A stretch of DNA of 64,000 bases. Source: Halomarina salina (GTDB taxonomy: Archaea > Halobacteriota > Halobacteria > Halobacteriales > Haloarculaceae). A model generated the notes under the pieces. That model worked only from the letters and a program-made list of their open reading frames with translations, did not search any database and was not told where the DNA came from. The first letter of the stretch is position 1, and each line of letters begins with the position of its first letter. Shown piece after piece: positions 36,840 to 46,188 of this stretch. The stretch is from NCBI RefSeq assembly GCF_023074835.1, contig NZ_JALLGW010000001.1:1674001-1738000 (forward strand). Reading direction: 5' to 3'. A program made the position numbers and the translations under genes.

Positions 36840-38543
36840 CTACTTGTCGACGGAGACGTTGTTGTAGTCCGTCGTCAGGGTGAAACTGCTCACCGGGTGC
36901 GAGGTGAAGTCCTTCACGTAGTCCTTGACCCCGAAGCTGTTCTTGAGGTTGTACGCCGGGAGGTGCGCCCGTTCTTCGAGCGCCGTCGTGATGCCCTCCT
37001 GGTAGAGCGTCTTGCGCTCCTCCTCGCTGCCCGTCTGCCGGGCCTGGACGAACTTCTCGGCGGCCTGCTTGCCCGCCTCGCTGTTATCGCCCCAGTACGT
37101 CCCGTTGGTGACGCCGAGGGTGTCCTCGGTCCGACCGAACAGGTAGTACGTGAAGGCGTCGGGGTCGGGCGTGCCCGACCAGCCGAGCGTGTACATGTTG
37201 TAGTCGTTCTCGTCGCCCGAGACGTACTTGTCGAGGAACGCTCCCCAGTCGAGCCGCTGGACCGAGCAGTTGTAGCCCGCCTCCTTCAGCCCGTTCGAGA
37301 CGGTGATACCGATCTGTTCGCGCTTGTCGTCCGGCGGGACGATGACCTTGAACTGGTAGCCCTTCTCGACACCGGCCTCCTCGAGCATCGACGCGGCCTT
37401 GTCGACGTCCTTGTCGTGGGGAATCTGCTTCCACTCGTCGAGGGGCATGCCCCAGTCCTCCGCGATGCTCTTCGGGAGCGGACTGTACTGGCGGACGCCC
37501 GTCGGTTCGACGTAGTTGCTCACCGCGCTGTCCATGTCGAACGTGTAGTCGATGGCCTCGCGGACCTTCGGGTCCGTCGTCGGGCCGGTCTTGCAGTTGA
37601 ACGCGAGGTAGAAGTAGCCGATACCGGGCACCTCGTCGATGGAGGCGTCGGAGATGGCCTCCACCGTCGGGTACTGCTTGGGCGGAATCTCCTCGATGAT
37701 GTCGTTCTCGCCGTTCTTGAGCGTCGTGACGCGCGTCGTCGCCTCCTCGACCGGGACGAACTCGACCTCGTCGAGGTTCGCCGCTGGCTCGTCCCAGTAG
37801 TCGGCGTTCTTCGTGATGCGGGCGTAGTCGCCCTCCTGCCAGCTCTCGAACGTGTACGGTCCGGAGCCGACGAGCGCCTCGCCGCTGTTGAACGCGTCCT
37901 TGTCCTCCTCGCGGACGGCCTTGGGGACGACGTACCACGTCAGCGTGTTCGGGAACGGCGCGTACGGGTACTTCAGTGTGAACGTGACCGACTTGTCGCT
38001 CGTCTCGATGGAGTCGATCATGTTCAGCTCCGAGGCGTTCTCGGTCTCCTCCTCGACCGGCGCGAGGAAGGAGTACTTCACGTCCTCCGCGGTGACGGGG
38101 TCACCGTTCGAGAACGTCGCGCCGTCTTTGATGGTCACCGTGTACTCGGTCCCGTCGTCGTTGACCTCCGGTTCGCCGTCGGCGAGGAGCGGGACGACGC
38201 CGGTCGTCTCGTCGTAGGTGTAGAGGCCCTCGACGATGCGGTCGATGACCTGCGTCGACGGCACGTCGTTGGCGACGAACGGGTCGAAGTCGAGAGGGCT
38301 CTTGACGAGCGCCATCTTGAGCTTCCCGCCGGAACTGCCCGAGCCACCGCCGCTGTCGTTCCCGTCGGCCGTCGAGCCGCCGCCGGAACCGTTGCCGTCA
38401 CCGCTGCCACCGCCACCGCCTCCGCCGTCACCGTCACCGCCCCCGCCACCAGCACAGCCAGCGAGCATAGCGGCACCTGCCCCGCCGACGCCCTGGAGGA
38501 CGCGGCGACGATTCACGTGGTGTACGTTGTCTTTGTCTGTCAT
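36840..38543 (-). CDS. Peptide ABC transporter solute-binding lipoprotein (SBP family 5)
   Basis: 567 residues. The N-terminus has a twin-arginine motif NRRRVLQGV and lipobox MLAGC near residue 29, so it is Tat-exported and lipid anchored. A Gly/Ser/Asp-rich linker of about 45 residues leads to the mature domain. The SBP-5 body shows IVEGLYTYDETTG, YTVTIKDGATFSNGDPVTAEDVKYS and DPDAFTYYLFGR. It captures oligopeptides or similar ligands for the DppBCDF-like proteins downstream. It starts the operon and has its own strong TATA box. Confidence 0.93.
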   Translation of the reverse strand: MTDKDNVHHVNRRRVLQGVGGAGAAMLAGCAGGGGGDGDGGGGGGGSGDGNGSGGGSTADGNDSGGGSGSSGGKLKMALVKSPLDFDPFVANDVPSTQVIDRIVEGLYTYDETTGVVPLLADGEPEVNDDGTEYTVTIKDGATFSNGDPVTAEDVKYSFLAPVEEETENASELNMIDSIETSDKSVTFTLKYPYAPFPNTLTWYVVPKAVREEDKDAFNSGEALVGSGPYTFESWQEGDYARITKNADYWDEPAANLDEVEFVPVEEATTRVTTLKNGENDIIEEIPPKQYPTVEAISDASIDEVPGIGYFYLAFNCKTGPTTDPKVREAIDYTFDMDSAVSNYVEPTGVRQYSPLPKSIAEDWGMPLDEWKQIPHDKDVDKAASMLEEAGVEKGYQFKVIVPPDDKREQIGITVSNGLKEAGYNCSVQRLDWGAFLDKYVSGDENDYNMYTLGWSGTPDPDAFTYYLFGRTEDTLGVTNGTYWGDNSEAGKQAAEKFVQARQTGSEEERKTLYQEGITTALEERAHLPAYNLKNSFGVKDYVKDFTSHPVSSFTLTTDYNNVSVDK

Positions 38544-38837
38544 GGGTGTGTGTCTCTTTCCCGAGGGATACCCGAAACACCCCTTAGCTCTATAAAAATC
38601 TGACGGACGTTGGTAGTTACCCGTCCCTTTGTTGTTACTAGTGCATTTTTGAACTCTAGTTTGTTTAATGTTTTAAATTTGACGTTAAACTAGCGACAGT
38701 GGCGGATGGATATGTCGTTTGGCAGTCAGTAACACGCTCGTTCGACTGCTGTCCGTCGGTTCACGAACGCGGCGGGGAAGCGGAGATGGAGTGTCACCGA
38801 ACGATGCAGCAGTGGGCGTCGGTTCGTCGGCAGACCG
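38544..38837. promoter_or_regulatory. AT-rich promoter region of the peptide ABC operon with inverted repeat
   Basis: 294 bases. On the minus strand TTTTTATA (plus 38591-38598) lies about 50 bases before the ATG of the binding protein, a strong TATA box giving a leader of some 20 bases. Further up, CTAGTTT (38656-38662) and AAACTAG (38687-38693) are perfect inverted arms around an AT-rich core including TTTAATGTTTTAAATTT. This is the most AT-rich stretch of the window and a good operator candidate. The remainder to the APC gene is featureless. Confidence 0.6.
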
Positions 38838-40187
38838 TCAGTCGCTGTCGGTCGTCGCCGCCGGTTGACCGAACCGGTCGACCCGGAAGTACGCCAGTTC
38901 GACGACGATGGCGACGAGGGAGATGCCGAGGACGGTGTAGAACACGGTCCGCTGGGAGCTGAACAGGTGGTAGAGCATGAGCGGGAGGAACGTCGCCGTC
39001 CCGAGGAGACCGATAGCGGGCGGAATCGCCGAGACGTCGCCGTGGTCACGCTGGGTTAACGCGAGGTAGCTCATGCCGCCGAAGACGACGATGAACGTCA
39101 GGGAGGCGAACGACGTGATACCCTGCAGCGAGCCGAGAATCGTGAACAGGGTGGTCAGCGCCCCGAACACGAGGATGATGCGCGTCGGGAGTCCACCGCC
39201 CTCCTCGGGGTCGTCCGGGGTCTTCGCGTCGAGGATCTCCGGGAGCATCCCGTTGGCGATGAGGCGGTCGGAGAACTGCGCGCTCGTGAACAGCGTCGCG
39301 TTGATGGCGCTCGCCGTCGAGAACAGTGCCGACAGCGAGATGATGAAGTGGCCCAGCGACCCGCCGAACTGGTCGGCGGCGGTCGCCAGCGCGACCTCGG
39401 GGTGCTGGGAGATGAGGTCGAGACCGACGAGACTGGTCGTGACGATGGCGACGCCGATGTAGATGGCCACGGCCGACGGGATGGAGATGAAGATGGCCTT
39501 CGGGTTCGTGTCGCTGTGGTCCTCGATGGTGGCCTGCGAGTAGAGCAGCAACTGCCAGCCCTGGAACGCGACGAACGACACCGCCGCGGCCATGATGATA
39601 GAGGGTGCGGTCGAGAGTCCCTCGATGGAGCTAGCGCCGGTGGTCAACTGGGTGTTCTGGGCACCGTAGTACAGTCCCAGCGCGATGAACCCGAGCAGCA
39701 CGACTATCTTGACGACGACGAGGACGATCTCGACCCAGTTCGACTCCTCGACGCCGACCACGTTCAGGGCGACGAACGAGAGGACGATACCCGCCGACAG
39801 CAGCGGTCGGAGCGGGATGCCGAGCACGGCCTCGACGCCGACGATGTCGACGGCGTAGCTTCCGAACGCGTAGCCGTACATCGCCATCGACCCGATGTAC
39901 CCCAGCAGGAGGGTCCACCCGGCCATCCCGGCGAGCGTCGAACTGCCGGCGAACCACTCCAGATACGTCGGGGACGCGCCCTCGGGGTCGCTCAACTGGT
40001 TCAGCTTGATGTACGAGTAGCCGGCGCACATCGCCACCACCCCGGCGAGCACGAACGAGAGCCACGCTAGCGTCCCCGAGATGTTCACTACGACACCCAG
40101 CACGGCGTAGATTCCCCCACCGATCATTCCCCCGAGCGCCATCGATATCGCACCCGTCAGTCCGAGTTGCCCGTCGCTCTCCGTCAT
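38838..40187 (-). CDS. APC-superfamily amino acid permease
   Basis: 449 residues, twelve membrane helices. The first helix has ISMALGGMIGGGIYAVLGV, the Gly-rich broken helix that binds the amino-acid backbone. Later segments (FVAFQGWQLLLYSQATIEDHSD) match the helix 6 unwound region of APC carriers. No fused universal-stress domain. Start at 40187 (MTESDGQLGLTG) fits the family; the upstream in-frame extension is noise. Substrate cannot be told. Divergent from the BCCT transporter. Confidence 0.88.
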   Translation of the reverse strand: MTESDGQLGLTGAISMALGGMIGGGIYAVLGVVVNISGTLAWLSFVLAGVVAMCAGYSYIKLNQLSDPEGASPTYLEWFAGSSTLAGMAGWTLLLGYIGSMAMYGYAFGSYAVDIVGVEAVLGIPLRPLLSAGIVLSFVALNVVGVEESNWVEIVLVVVKIVVLLGFIALGLYYGAQNTQLTTGASSIEGLSTAPSIIMAAAVSFVAFQGWQLLLYSQATIEDHSDTNPKAIFISIPSAVAIYIGVAIVTTSLVGLDLISQHPEVALATAADQFGGSLGHFIISLSALFSTASAINATLFTSAQFSDRLIANGMLPEILDAKTPDDPEEGGGLPTRIILVFGALTTLFTILGSLQGITSFASLTFIVVFGGMSYLALTQRDHGDVSAIPPAIGLLGTATFLPLMLYHLFSSQRTVFYTVLGISLVAIVVELAYFRVDRFGQPAATTDSD

Positions 40188-40521
40188 TTCCGGGACGTTC
40201 AAAGAACAATCGGAAAGGGGCTGGGCTTGCCAAACCTGAACGCGGCGATATCGGCCGGGAGGACCGCTGCTGGTGCCCAGATGAGACCGTCGCTCTCCGC
40301 CGCAGATTCGTCCGGTTCGACGCGTGGGCCTGTCTGACCGGACGGGACCCTCACGGTCGATTACACGGCCGACCCCCGATACAACGACCTTTTCAGTCGC
40401 TCCCGATTGGAAGGCAACGTCCGACTGTGAGTCAGTCAATCAGGTGCGGTAGCGATGTCTCTCGGAGCACAGCCACGGGTCGCGCAATCGGAACGGAAAC
40501 GGTCGCTCTCCGAACGAGTCG
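40188..40521. other. Divergent intergenic region between APC and BCCT genes
   Basis: 334 bases. The short palindrome GTTCAAAGAAC (40197-40207) lies ten bases before the APC start and overlaps a possible TATA position. CCTTTTCAG near 40389 is a weak TATA candidate for the BCCT gene. No small gene or RNA was recognised. Confidence 0.4.
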
Positions 40522-42117
40522 ATGAAGGTCTGGCACGTTCTGGGGCTAGAAGACGCCTCACCGGCCGAGCGGGTGCTGTTCTTCGTGACGATGGGCGCGA
40601 TGTTCGCACTCGGCACGTTCGGGTTCCTGCGCCCGTCGGCGCTGAGTCGCCTCCTCACGGGAGCGAAGAACGTGGTCCTCCAGCAGTTCGGCTGGTGGTT
40701 CATCCTGCTGGGGTTCGTCCTGTTGATCCTCGTCTTCGCGCTGACGTTCTCGCGGTACGGCCGACTCCGCATCGGCGGGCCGGACGCCGAACCGGAGTTC
40801 GGCCTGTTCTCCTGGCTGTCGATGGTGTTCACCGTCGGGTTCGGCGCGTCCATCCTCATCTGGGGCGTCGCCGAACCGATATCCATCGTCCAGTCGCCGC
40901 CGCCACAGCCCTACCCGGTGCAGGGGGCGTCCGTCGAGTCGATGGCGCTGGCGTTCATGTTCGTCCACGAGGTGTTCCCCGGCCTCGCGATGTGGTACCT
41001 CCCCGTCGCGATGGCGTTCGGTATCATCGTCTACACCCACGGCGTCGGCGACTACAAGATCAGTTCGATGCTCACGGGCGTGGTCGACGAGGGCCGGATT
41101 CCGGGGCTCTACTGGGCCGTGGACCTCGCGGCGCTCGTCGCCACCGTCGGCGGCATCGCGACCACCCTCGGGTTCAGCGCGCAGACGATGGCGGCCATCC
41201 TCGGCCGCGTCTTCGACTTACAGGCGACCGTCCTCACCTACGGGGTGTTCGCGCTCATCGGCGTGGTGTTCCTCGCGGACGTCTGGCTGGGGCTCCGGGA
41301 CGGCATCCGGAACGCGGCCCGGATGACGATGGTGTTCATCGGCCTCTCGATGGCGCTGCTCGTCGTGGTGGGCCCGACCGTCTTCATGTTCGAACTCGGC
41401 CTCGACGCGACGGGGGTCTGGCTCAGCAACCTGTTCCGCCTCATGCTCTACACCGACCCGACCTCCGGGGGTAACTGGGCGGCCAACTGGACCGGCTTCT
41501 GGTGGGCGTGGTGGGCCGCCTGGAGTATCTTCGTCGGGAGCTTCGTCGCTCGCGTCTCGAAGGGCCGGACCATCCGCGAGATGTTCCTCGTCCTCGTCGC
41601 CGCGCCGACGCTCCTCACCTGGGTCCAGCACCTCCTCATCGGCGGGTGGGTGCTCGCGCCGGGCTACCAGGGGCCGGTCGCCCAGGCCATGGCCGCGGCC
41701 GGGAAACCGGCGGCCATCGCCCGCGCGCTCCAGATAACGCCGCTCGGGACGGTGCTCGCGGTGCTGTTCGTCTGCGTCATCGCGGGCTACATCATCACCT
41801 CGCTGGACTCGGCGGTGTTCATGATATCGGCCATCACGCTCGGCGACGAGGACCCCAACCCCCGAAACCGCGCGTGGTGGGGCGGCCTGCTCGCGTTCTT
41901 CGGGATGATGTCGCTCGAACTGGAGAAGTTCAGCTCCATCCAGTCGCTGTCGGTGACGATGGCCCTCCCGTTCTCGCTGTTCCTGCTCGTCATCCTCTAC
42001 GGGAGCTACGTCGTCGCGCGCGACCACCTGAGCGAGACCGATATGTCGGACGCCGAGACCCAGCCGCTGCTCACGCGCACGTCCGACTCCGACTCCGGGA
42101 CCGCTGGCGACGACTGA
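40522..42117 (+). CDS. BCCT-family betaine/choline/carnitine transporter
   Basis: 531 residues, twelve helices. The family signatures are GFGASILIWGVAEP (glycine-rich helix) and the Trp-rich block WTGFWWAWWAAWSIFVGSF followed by ARVSKGRTIREM. The latter lines the trimethylammonium site. It imports glycine betaine or a related compatible solute with sodium or protons, which fits osmotic protection in a halophile. The acidic, Ser-rich C-terminal tail may sense ionic strength, as in BetP (inference). Confidence 0.92.
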   Translation: MKVWHVLGLEDASPAERVLFFVTMGAMFALGTFGFLRPSALSRLLTGAKNVVLQQFGWWFILLGFVLLILVFALTFSRYGRLRIGGPDAEPEFGLFSWLSMVFTVGFGASILIWGVAEPISIVQSPPPQPYPVQGASVESMALAFMFVHEVFPGLAMWYLPVAMAFGIIVYTHGVGDYKISSMLTGVVDEGRIPGLYWAVDLAALVATVGGIATTLGFSAQTMAAILGRVFDLQATVLTYGVFALIGVVFLADVWLGLRDGIRNAARMTMVFIGLSMALLVVVGPTVFMFELGLDATGVWLSNLFRLMLYTDPTSGGNWAANWTGFWWAWWAAWSIFVGSFVARVSKGRTIREMFLVLVAAPTLLTWVQHLLIGGWVLAPGYQGPVAQAMAAAGKPAAIARALQITPLGTVLAVLFVCVIAGYIITSLDSAVFMISAITLGDEDPNPRNRAWWGGLLAFFGMMSLELEKFSSIQSLSVTMALPFSLFLLVILYGSYVVARDHLSETDMSDAETQPLLTRTSDSDSGTAGDD

Positions 42118-42209
42118 GTCGGGGAGTCCGTCGTACGGTTCGACGCCTGCGCTCGCCCATCTCACGACGCGGTCAGCACCGTTAACCGCGAGCGTCACCG
42201 ACCCGAACC

Positions 42210-42932
42210 ATGACCGAGCCCTCCGACCACGAGGTGGCGAGCGCGGCCGACGGAACGGAGCGTCGCGACGAACTCGTCGCCGCGGTGCGTGACCACGCGG
42301 GCACCGTCGCCCGCGAACTCGCGCTCCTGCAGGGCGGCGACTACGGACAGGCGTCGTTCGGGACCGACGACGGCGAGTGGACCGTGAAGTACGAGGCGGG
42401 CGACCTGGAGTACCTCCGGTTCGAGCCGCGGTCGGGCCGCGAGACGTACGTGGTCTCGACGAAACAGCCGCCGGACCCCGAGGACCTCGCGGAGGCGATG
42501 GCCGACTACGACGCGTTCGTCGCGGCGTTCAACGAACACGTCGCGTCGAAGGAGGGCGTCCTCGACGACGTCTCGATGGACGTCCCCGAGGTGGCCTCGA
42601 CTGCGGACGCGGTCGCGGAGCGCGACCGCATCGTCGCCCGCATCCGCGAGGTCTGTGACGCGATGGCCGACCAGCTCCACCGCTACGAGGGTGGCGACTA
42701 CGGGACGTTCGCCGCCCGCGTCGACGGGAGTCGCTGGGAGCTGAAACGCGAGGGGAGCACGACGTCGTACCTCCGGGTCGGCGGGGAGGGCGGTATCTAC
42801 CTCCTCTCGCAGTACCAGCCACCGTCGGCCGAGGACGTGCGCGACCACGTCGAGGGGTTCACGGGGTTCGTCGACGCGTTCAACGACCGTGTCGACGAGG
42901 TGGAGTCGGACCTCTCTCACGTCACGCTCTGA
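42210..42932 (+). CDS. Unknown protein made of two tandem homologous units
   Basis: 240 residues, soluble and acidic, family not recognised. Residues 16-112 and 134-229 align with each other: GGDYG at 42-46 and 161-165, QPPDPEDL against QPPSAEDV, and FVAAFNEHV against FVDAFNDRV at the ends. Each unit has two helices, a small beta meander with a conserved Trp and a final helix. The offset is about 118 residues, so it arose by internal duplication. Neighbours give no functional hint. Confidence 0.75.
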   Translation: MTEPSDHEVASAADGTERRDELVAAVRDHAGTVARELALLQGGDYGQASFGTDDGEWTVKYEAGDLEYLRFEPRSGRETYVVSTKQPPDPEDLAEAMADYDAFVAAFNEHVASKEGVLDDVSMDVPEVASTADAVAERDRIVARIREVCDAMADQLHRYEGGDYGTFAARVDGSRWELKREGSTTSYLRVGGEGGIYLLSQYQPPSAEDVRDHVEGFTGFVDAFNDRVDEVESDLSHVTL

Positions 42933-43100
42933 GCGCTCGCTCGTCGAACGCGTCGCCCCACGACTGCGAGAACTGTCCGGTGACACCGACGGTCAGTTTG
43001 CCAAGCTTGAAGCGACCCCCGGTGTAGGGTACGATTGACCCATCAATGCGGGGACACGCGCGGACCGAGACCACCGAACTGGCGTCGTCCGGAGGGGAGG

Positions 43101-43634
43101 ATGCCTGAGGAGTCGCTCGCGACCGAGACGCGCGCCGAGGCCGCCCGCGTCGTGGTCGTCTGTGGCCTGCCGGGGGCTGGCAAGACCACCGTCGCGGAGC
43201 GGGTCACCGACCTGCTCGACGCGACGCGCCTCCGGACCGACGTCATCCGGAAGGAGCTGTTCCCCGACCCCGAGTACACCGACGAGGAGTCGGCGGCGGT
43301 GTACGACGAACTGTTCGCCCGGACGCGGGCGCTCGTCGCCGACGGCGACCCCGTCGTCCTCGACGCGACGTTCTCCGACCGCTCGAACCGCGAGCGTGCG
43401 CGGAACCTCTCGGCGGCCCAGGACGTGCCGTTCGACCTCGTGGCGGTGGAGTGCGACCAGTCGGTCGTCGAGGAGCGCATCCGCCGCCGGACGGACGACG
43501 AGAGCGACGCCGACGTCGAGGTCCACCGGCTGTTCCGCGACCTGTTCGACCCCGTCGAGGGCGACCACGTCGTCGTCGACAACTCGAGCGACCTGGCTGC
43601 GACCCGCCGTCAGGTGGACCAGCAGTTCTATTGA
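43101..43634 (+). CDS. P-loop kinase (AAA/zeta-toxin-like nucleoside or small-molecule kinase)
   Basis: 177 residues. Walker A is CGLPGAGKTT near residues 21-30. RLRTDVIRKELF carries the acceptor-binding Asp typical of the gluconate/PSTK-like kinase group, and VVLDATFSDRSNRERARN is the Walker-B-like strand with DATF. RIRRRTDDE is the lid. Such proteins phosphorylate small molecules or seryl-tRNA; substrate unknown. GGAGGGGAGG lies directly before the ATG at 43101. Confidence 0.82.
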   Translation: MPEESLATETRAEAARVVVVCGLPGAGKTTVAERVTDLLDATRLRTDVIRKELFPDPEYTDEESAAVYDELFARTRALVADGDPVVLDATFSDRSNRERARNLSAAQDVPFDLVAVECDQSVVEERIRRRTDDESDADVEVHRLFRDLFDPVEGDHVVVDNSSDLAATRRQVDQQFY

Positions 43635-43730
43635 TATCGACGGTGTAGCGCAGTTCGGCCTGATACCGATGAGCACGCGACTCTACTCCACCCACCACGC
43701 CCGCGTCCGACGATTCCAGCGGGGGCGACG

Positions 43731-44069
43731 ATGAGCGAAGCACAGTTCGGCGTCCCGTTCCGCGGCGTCGCCGTCGACCGACAGACGCGCTGTCACCACT
43801 ACAACACGCCGCGGGACGTCGTCGCCATCAAGTTCCCCTGCTGTGGGACGTTCTACCCGTGTCACACCTGCCACGACGACTGCACGACCCACGAGGCCGA
43901 GCGCTGGCCCGTCGACCGGTTCGACGAGCAGGCGGTCCTCTGTGGCGTCTGTGGCGAGACGCTCTCGGTGAGCGAGTACCTCGACGGCGACGACATCTGT
44001 CCCTGTTGCGAGGCACCGTTCAACCCCGGTTGCGCGAACCACGCCGACCGGTACTTCGCAGTCGAGTAG
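43731..44069 (+). CDS. CHY-zinc-finger protein
   Basis: 112 residues, nearly all CHY zinc-finger. Cys/His ligands are in RCHHYNTPRDVVAIKFPCCG, YPCHTCHDDC, CGVCGE and CPCCEAPFNPGCANH, making about three zinc sites. The domain occurs in small archaeal proteins and in eukaryotic ubiquitin ligases such as RCHY1. Role in archaea unknown. It lies close behind the P-loop kinase gene. Confidence 0.9.
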   Translation: MSEAQFGVPFRGVAVDRQTRCHHYNTPRDVVAIKFPCCGTFYPCHTCHDDCTTHEAERWPVDRFDEQAVLCGVCGETLSVSEYLDGDDICPCCEAPFNPGCANHADRYFAVE

Positions 44070-44184
44070 CACGACCCGCGACGTGCACACGGTGTCGACC
44101 CGGCGACCGGTCACGCCTGCCGAGGTGTGCTCCGAGAGTCGGTATCTCCACGGACGCTGTCTTTCTATCAAACGACGTACATTA

Positions 44185-44190
44185 CTTATA
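44185..44190 (+). promoter_or_regulatory. TATA box of the esterase operon
   Basis: CTTATA lies 24-29 bases before the ATG at 44214, in an AT-rich pocket (ATTACTTATACC). This supports a leaderless transcript and decides the start against an upstream in-frame ATG at 44127. Confidence 0.6.
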
Positions 44191-44213
44191 CCGGTCGCTG
44201 TCGCAGGGCGACC

Positions 44214-45203
44214 ATGGCACAGACCACAGCCGACGACCGACGAGCGGCGGAACTGGACGCGGACGCACGGGCACTGCTGGAGACGCTGGTCGAGGAGGGT
44301 GCGCCGAACCTCTCGCACCTGTCCCCGGAGCAAGCACGTTCGGTCCTCGGTGGGCTGTTCACGCCCGACGTCGACCCCGAGCGAATCGCGTCGGTGGCCG
44401 AGCGGAAACTCCGGGCCTACGCACGGGACGTCCGGGTCCGCATCTACGACCCCGACCCGGGGACCGTCCTTCCGGCGGTCGTCTACTTCCACGGCGGCGG
44501 GTGGGTCGCGGGCGGCCTCGACACCCACGACTCGGTCGCCCGGTCGCTCGCCATCGAGTCGGACTGCGTCGTCGTCTCCGTCGACTACCGGAAAGCGCCC
44601 GAACACCCGTTCCCGGGTGCCGTCCAGGATGCCTACCTCGCGACGAAGTGGGTCGCCCAGAACGCGACCGACATCGGGGCTGGCGGCGGCCTCGCCGTCG
44701 CGGGCGAGAGCGCGGGTGGTACGCTCGCCACGGTCGTGGCCCAGATGGCCGTCGAGAAGGAGGTCGACGCCCCCGACATCGACCACCAGGTGCTGTTCTA
44801 CCCGGTGACCGACCACTCGTTCGACACGGCCTCGTACGAGGAGAACGCCGAGAACTACTTCCTGACCGCCCCGGCGATGGTGTGGTTCTGGAACCACTAC
44901 CTCCGCGACGACATCGACGGCGCGAACCTCCGTGCCTCGCCGCTCCGCGCGCCCGACCACGTCCTCGCCGACCTCCCGCCGACGACGCTGTTCTCCTGCG
45001 GCTACGACCCGCTCCGCGACGAGCAGTACGCCTACGCCGAGCGGCTCGCCGACGCGGGCGTCCCCGTCGAGCACACCAACTACGCGGGGATGATCCACGA
45101 CTTCGCCAACATGCGCCACCTCGCGGACCCGTTCCCCGGCATCGAGGCGGCAGACGACGTCCTCGAACGCGCGGGCACGGCGCTCCGGGAGGCGTTCGAG
45201 TAG
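44214..45203 (+). CDS. Alpha/beta hydrolase, HSL-type carboxylesterase
   Basis: 329 residues. The oxyanion motif HGGGW is at 93-97 and the nucleophile elbow GESAGG puts Ser166 in place; CGYDPLRDE supplies the acid and MIHDF the histidine. This is the hormone-sensitive-lipase family of short-chain ester hydrolases, cytoplasmic. Its stop codon abuts the ATG of a second alpha/beta hydrolase, so they form an operon. The N-terminal cap (residues 1-60) is typical. Confidence 0.92.
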   Translation: MAQTTADDRRAAELDADARALLETLVEEGAPNLSHLSPEQARSVLGGLFTPDVDPERIASVAERKLRAYARDVRVRIYDPDPGTVLPAVVYFHGGGWVAGGLDTHDSVARSLAIESDCVVVSVDYRKAPEHPFPGAVQDAYLATKWVAQNATDIGAGGGLAVAGESAGGTLATVVAQMAVEKEVDAPDIDHQVLFYPVTDHSFDTASYEENAENYFLTAPAMVWFWNHYLRDDIDGANLRASPLRAPDHVLADLPPTTLFSCGYDPLRDEQYAYAERLADAGVPVEHTNYAGMIHDFANMRHLADPFPGIEAADDVLERAGTALREAFE

Positions 45204-46157
45204 ATGACGGCTCGGGCACGACGGGAGGCCAGCGGGGAGGAACTCGTCCACTTCGAGAGCGACGGGACGCGGTGCGCGGCCACGCTGTACCGACCGCCCG
45301 ACGCGGACCGGGCCGAGACCGGCGACCCGCCGGTCGTCGTGATGGCCAACGGGTTCGGTCTCCCGCGCCGGGCTGGCCTCCCGGCCGTCGCCGAACGCTT
45401 CGCGGACCGCGGACTGGCGGTGTTGCTGTTCGACTACCGGTCGCTCGGGGACAGCGGGGGCGACCCCCGGAACGTCGTCCTGCCGTCGGCGCAGGTCACA
45501 GACTGGCGCGCGGCGGTCGCGTACGCCCGTACGGTGGACGGCCTCGGCGACCGAATCGGCGTCTGGGGGTTCTCGCTCGGCGGGGGCGGCGCGTTCGTCA
45601 CCGCCGCGCGCGAGGACGTCGACGCGTACGTCGGGCAGACGCCAATCTTCGACGGTGCGCGGACGATACGCTACTTCGTCAGTCAGCTCGGTCCGGCGTA
45701 CGGTCTCCGCACGACGGCGGCCGGGCTGCGAGACCTCGGTCGGAAGTACACGGGACGGGAACCGTACTACCTCCCCATCTGGGGTGACTACCCGGAGGAC
45801 CTCCCGGCGCTCGCGACGCCGGGGTCCAAGGCGGGCCACGAGTCCGTCGTCGGCCCGGAGGCCGTAGACCCGACAGTCAACCGTTGCGCTGCGCGCGCCT
45901 TCCTCACGTTCGGGTTGTACCGGCCCATCCGGGAGGCCCGCCGGGTCGACTGCCCGGCGCTCGTCGTGAAGGGGACCGAGGACCGAATCGCACCGGCGAG
46001 CGCCATCGACGCGACGGTCGCTCGGCTCCCCGACGTGCAGAGCGTCGACGTCGAGACGGACCACTTCGGCTCGTTCTTCGGCGAGACGTTCGAGGAGGTG
46101 GTCGAACGGGAGGCGGCGTTCCTCGAACGTCACCTCCTCGACGATACGTCGGCGTGA
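45204..46157 (+). CDS. Alpha/beta hydrolase (DeoC-cap/FrsA-like)
   Basis: 317 residues. MANGFGLPRRAGL is the oxyanion region, FDYRSLGDSGG the loop after strand 4, and WGFSLGGGGAF the nucleophile elbow (Ser in GFSLGG). Late motifs KGTEDRIAP (acid) and DHFGSFFGE (His) complete the triad. This resembles the dienelactone-hydrolase/acetylxylan-esterase-like peptidase group. Directly adjacent to the esterase upstream; the pair probably acts on related esters. Confidence 0.88.
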   Translation: MTARARREASGEELVHFESDGTRCAATLYRPPDADRAETGDPPVVVMANGFGLPRRAGLPAVAERFADRGLAVLLFDYRSLGDSGGDPRNVVLPSAQVTDWRAAVAYARTVDGLGDRIGVWGFSLGGGGAFVTAAREDVDAYVGQTPIFDGARTIRYFVSQLGPAYGLRTTAAGLRDLGRKYTGREPYYLPIWGDYPEDLPALATPGSKAGHESVVGPEAVDPTVNRCAARAFLTFGLYRPIREARRVDCPALVVKGTEDRIAPASAIDATVARLPDVQSVDVETDHFGSFFGETFEEVVEREAAFLERHLLDDTSA

Positions 46158-46188
46158 ACGGAGCGGCGGCAGTCTCCCTCTCCCCCGA

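Noticed and set aside
40455-41474. Arg-rich 339-codon frame overlapping the BCCT gene
   Set aside because: It is a shifted frame of the BCCT transporter with shadow composition.
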